From assembly GCA_016808115.1 (NCBI GenBank), contig JAEQBH010005282.1:1-64000 (forward strand): 64,000 nucleotides of DNA, given 5' to 3'. The notes below the pieces were generated by a model that saw only the letters and a list, made by a program, of their open reading frames with translations, made no database searches and was not told where the DNA came from. Of the stretch, positions 61,160-64,000 are shown one piece after another; the first letter of the stretch is position 1; each line of letters opens with the position of its first letter. Made by a program: the position numbers and the translations under genes. The stretch is from Tetrastigma voinierianum (taxonomy: Eukaryota > Streptophyta > Magnoliopsida > Vitales > Vitaceae).

Positions 61160-61640
61160 CGATTAGCCCTTAAACTCCCCAGCGTGTACGAAATTTGCTC
61201 ATTTGTCTCTTTGTAGTGAAATGTCCACGATCTCGAGCATCCACCACTCCCGAAGCTATACTGGCCAGCGCTCCTCGTGACTTAGGCCCAGTGCGCCGGC
61301 CACCACATTTGCCTTCAGGGATGGTCATGCAAAGTGAAGTCATAATCCTTTGGAACTCCATCCTGCGTTGCCTCATGTGAGGTCATTTGCGTGAAAACGG
61401 ACTTTTATGGTCTGGAGTACACCTCGAACTCCCTGCCGTATAAGTAATGGCGCAAAATCTTCAAGGCGAAGACTACGACCGCCCGACTCCGTGTCGTGTG
61501 TGGGGTAATTACGCTCGTGATTCTTATTTGCAGCGGGAACCGCTAAGCTACTACCCTCCGGAGTGCATCAAAACACATCGGTCCGGCGCGAGGCATCACA
61601 ATATCACGTATACCCTTGCCCCATCGGACTATCAGATAGG
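61160..61640 (-). pseudogene. Element E RNase H
   Basis: On the minus strand the ALSRK-type end, the FTLH segment (about 61325-61345), the SDHKS segment (about 61400-61430) and the AYG segment (about 61540) appear in order but in different frames. Confidence 0.6.
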
Positions 61641-62610
61641 AGCTAAAGTAAGTCTCATCTTCAACTCTTGGAATGCCTCCTCGCATCGGTCGTCCAGTCA
61701 AACTTGACCTCTTCGAGGTCGACCTTGTCTGATGGTCTTTGCTATCGGAAATCCTCAATGAATCTCTTATAATACCCAGCCAATCCCAAGAAACTACGTA
61801 TCTCGAAGACTGACTTTGGTCTCTCCCAACCCATCACGGCCTCGACCTTCTGGGTCAACGACACGCGTCGCCAGTACCACGTGTCTGAAAATCTCACCTC
61901 GGTTGCCAAAACTTACCCTTCTTGAATTTAAGCGTACGGTGATTGTCTCTCAACCATTTATAATAATCCTGACGATACTCATGTGCTCACCATTGAGAGT
62001 AGATCGAAATGTCATCGAAGGCTATAATAATGAGATAGGGTTGGAATATCATATGCATGAGATCCATGAATCTTCTTTGACGCGTTAAGTGATAAAGACA
62101 TCACTTCTCAAACTCAAAATGCCCATAGCAGCGTCTAAGTGCCGTCTTAGGGATATCACATCCTGGGATATTTGTCTCCACAACTCGGTGATGGTAACGG
62201 TCTGAGAAGGTCATCTTAAACAGACTGTGCTCCTCTCAATTGATCAAACAAATCATCAATCTCGGCAATGGGTACGATTCTTGATCGTAACAGTTATTTA
62301 CTGTATGGTCGATACGGTCGAAGGGTCTTGTCTTCTTCTTTACCAAATGGGGCCGGAGCGCACCATGGTGAAGTGCTTTCGGTCTAATGAACTCCCACTG
62401 TCCGATGGATCTGTGGATTTGGACTACGAGTTCTGCGGCTTCAATGGTGCCGTCACATGCGGAGTCATAGGGATGAAGTAGTCTTAGGGGTGTAGCTTCG
62501 ATCTGAAGTCTACATCCACACATGTGGAGGTAGTCCAGTAGCTCATCTGGAAAAATTATCAGCATACTGTAAGAAGCTGCTCGGGAGTAGATACAAGTAT
62601 GATCTGCCAC
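61641..62610 (-). pseudogene. Element E reverse transcriptase
   Basis: The RSFLG-type segment lies near 61745-61800. The catalytic segment at about 62000-62040 reads IAFDDISIYS, lacking one residue before the two Asp. The fingers region runs at about 62236-62340. Frames are broken many times. Confidence 0.65.
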
Positions 62611-62900
62611 ATAGATCCTTTGGGGTAAGGCTCGCTAGCCCCGACCCGCTAAGCGTCATGACACTGTGGACTCGTATCTTTATTAAGGGCGAAATATCAT
62701 GCTTGTCCCACACAGATACCACCTGATGCGAGTCCTGCATGTGGCGGTGGCCCTCCTGCGCTCCTGATCAATAACGACCTGTGGGCTGTCGACCCGATCC
62801 ATCCACAGGGATGACATCGAACTGGCGTATTCATGATCCTCGGGTCCGGTATGAGTAAAGCCCCGAGATCTCGACTCGTAACCACGACATATCATCCCTA
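62611..62900 (-). pseudogene. Element E protease region
   Basis: The open frame 62683-62895 aligns with the C segment 44894-45124. The active-site triplet was not found. Confidence 0.5.
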
Positions 62901-63621
62901 TTCGCCTTTAATCCCTGGGGAGAACTCACGTCACGAGCGTTTAGGTCTCAACCTCTAAGCCCATCACTCTCTCTATGGTCGGGGTTGTCCCAACCATGGA
63001 ATCCGTATCTTGTAAGCGAGATCCTACGATCGGCAGAATGGACAACCGAGTCCATTCTCAGATCTCTGACTTTAGCCATGTCCAGTAGCCACGTAATCAT
63101 CCGACAAATCCGGGCCCCAACTCTGTGAATCTAGCCCACGTAGTCCATCACAATTGTCGCCCCACATGACTCTGGAGACTCCCCGAGCCTTAGCGTACGC
63201 TGCGATCTCTGGAAGTACTTACCCGTGAGCGACTCTGAAACTGCGCGTGTCTGTATACAGGTCTCTAGGAGTCGCGCCCATTTCCACCATGCTTGGGCCT
63301 CACCCTCTAGTTGGAGCATGACTAGTCTAATCGGGAGTCGCATCGAAGGTAATCTCAGCCTCCCAACATCTCGTCTGCGTATGAACCCGATGGTTTTGCC
63401 ACCGTTAGATCTCTCCCACATGTGAATGTCGGAGGATAATGCGCCCTAGGCCTACCGGAGTTACTAGGATCTTCTGTCTACCTACTATACCGGCTACGTG
63501 CGATGGCATTCTTTGTATCACCTGCAGTACCATTAAAAGCCTGCGATCGGCTTATTTGGTGGTGCACGACCCGATTACCAGAGTGGGCGCGCCTGCGTCG
63601 CAAGTCGCCGGTAACCATCAT
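62901..63621 (-). pseudogene. Element E gag
   Basis: The gag core is open at 63131-63421: RLVMLQLEGEAQAWWKWARL, typical of retrotransposon gag. The ATG at 63621 is chosen by alignment with C and H. The region is about 0.7 kb, so sequence between the core and protease is missing. Confidence 0.7.
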
Positions 63622-64000
63622 ACCGTTCAGTGTGAGTTAAATCTGTCTGATTATCTTTAAGGCATAAACACGACCGAGACACTATTCATACACATAAATC
63701 GGTGTATACACATTGTCTTTGCATTCACGAATGTCTGAAATGTCAGTGTATTTAAAACATTTTTATCAACAAAAAATTTTATTTTTCGAAATTTTATTTT
63801 CAAAATTTGATTTGATTTGATTTTATTTAATTTAATAAAAAATTTGAGAAATTTTTGTGATGAGCAGTGTTCATGAGCGGGTTCATGGGCCGTGTCAAAA
63901 ATTGACTTCGAGGAGCAGTGCGAGTGAGCCGAGAAGTCAAAATAGGGTTGAGTGCACCAAGTCACCGCGACCAGCGACCAACCGACACGCCCGGTAGTCT
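63622..64000 (-). other. Leader of element E, start
   Basis: AT-rich DNA (63660-63860) then a mixed stretch, homologous to 26819-27180 of H ('gttcatgagcgggttcatg'). It continues beyond the window. Confidence 0.65.

Larger units (their letters stand above)
57639..64000 (-). mobile_element. Element E: Ty3/gypsy element, 5' end beyond window
   Basis: 3' LTR 57639-59656, PPT 59657-59669, integrase, RNase H, RT, protease, gag to about 63621, then leader to the window edge. It landed in the protease of D (left flank TAAAC, 57634-57638). Structure and LTR are closest to H and M. Confidence 0.87.

Overview
The window is repeat-dense plant nuclear DNA, most likely a heterochromatic intergenic block of a flowering plant. 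No host gene could be confirmed. Almost all of it is Ty3/gypsy LTR retrotransposon sequence, with LTRs of about 1.7-2.8 kb, internal regions near 5 kb where complete, initiator-Met-type primer binding sites (TTGGTATC...), polypurine tracts, and pol in the order protease, reverse transcriptase, RNase H, integrase. LTR length and the integrase tail suggest a Tekay/Del-like chromovirus, but the lineage is inference. All coding regions carry many frameshifts and stops. The sequence alone cannot separate old decay from consensus errors in the assembly.

Layout. (1) 1-18733: plus-strand element A. Its 5' LTR is cut by the window edge and split by a composite insertion (1339-5003). Its internal region (5101-9151) has lost the reverse transcriptase core and the middle of gag. 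Its 3' LTR is split by element B (10500-17236), a short non-autonomous derivative flanked by a perfect AGTAG duplication. B's own 3' LTR holds a minus-strand solo LTR, M (14629-16603). (2) 18734-30876: an onion of three layers. A presumed old minus-strand LTR (K) holds a plus-strand solo LTR (N), which holds H (20845-30052), a minus-strand element with both LTRs, PBS and PPT. (3) 30877-38600: AT-rich DNA without recognisable genes, interrupted by solo LTR L (32217-34856) with long TA microsatellites. (4) About 39131 to the right edge: an old minus-strand element, D. C (full length, 40293-49512), F (solo LTR, 50295-52779, perfect TAACC duplications), G (LTR, about 54371-57148) and E (3' LTR plus internal region, 57639 to beyond the window) landed separately in its integrase, reverse transcriptase and protease regions.

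The genes do not act together as a host pathway. They are remnants of the gag-pol machinery that once copied these elements. Best preserved are integrase of A (8258-8460), the integrase tail of D (49513-49800), gag of C (45704-45961) and the reverse transcriptase motif of C (44181-44393).

The structure not explained by standard parts lies in the LTRs and leaders. A roughly 100-bp block recurs near the start of most of these LTRs, even where the rest has diverged. There are 25-bp and 61-bp sub-repeat arrays, two arrays of small hairpins in G, TGTCGCGACA-like palindrome clusters in GC-rich leaders, and one minus-strand LTR junction present at the same site in two places.
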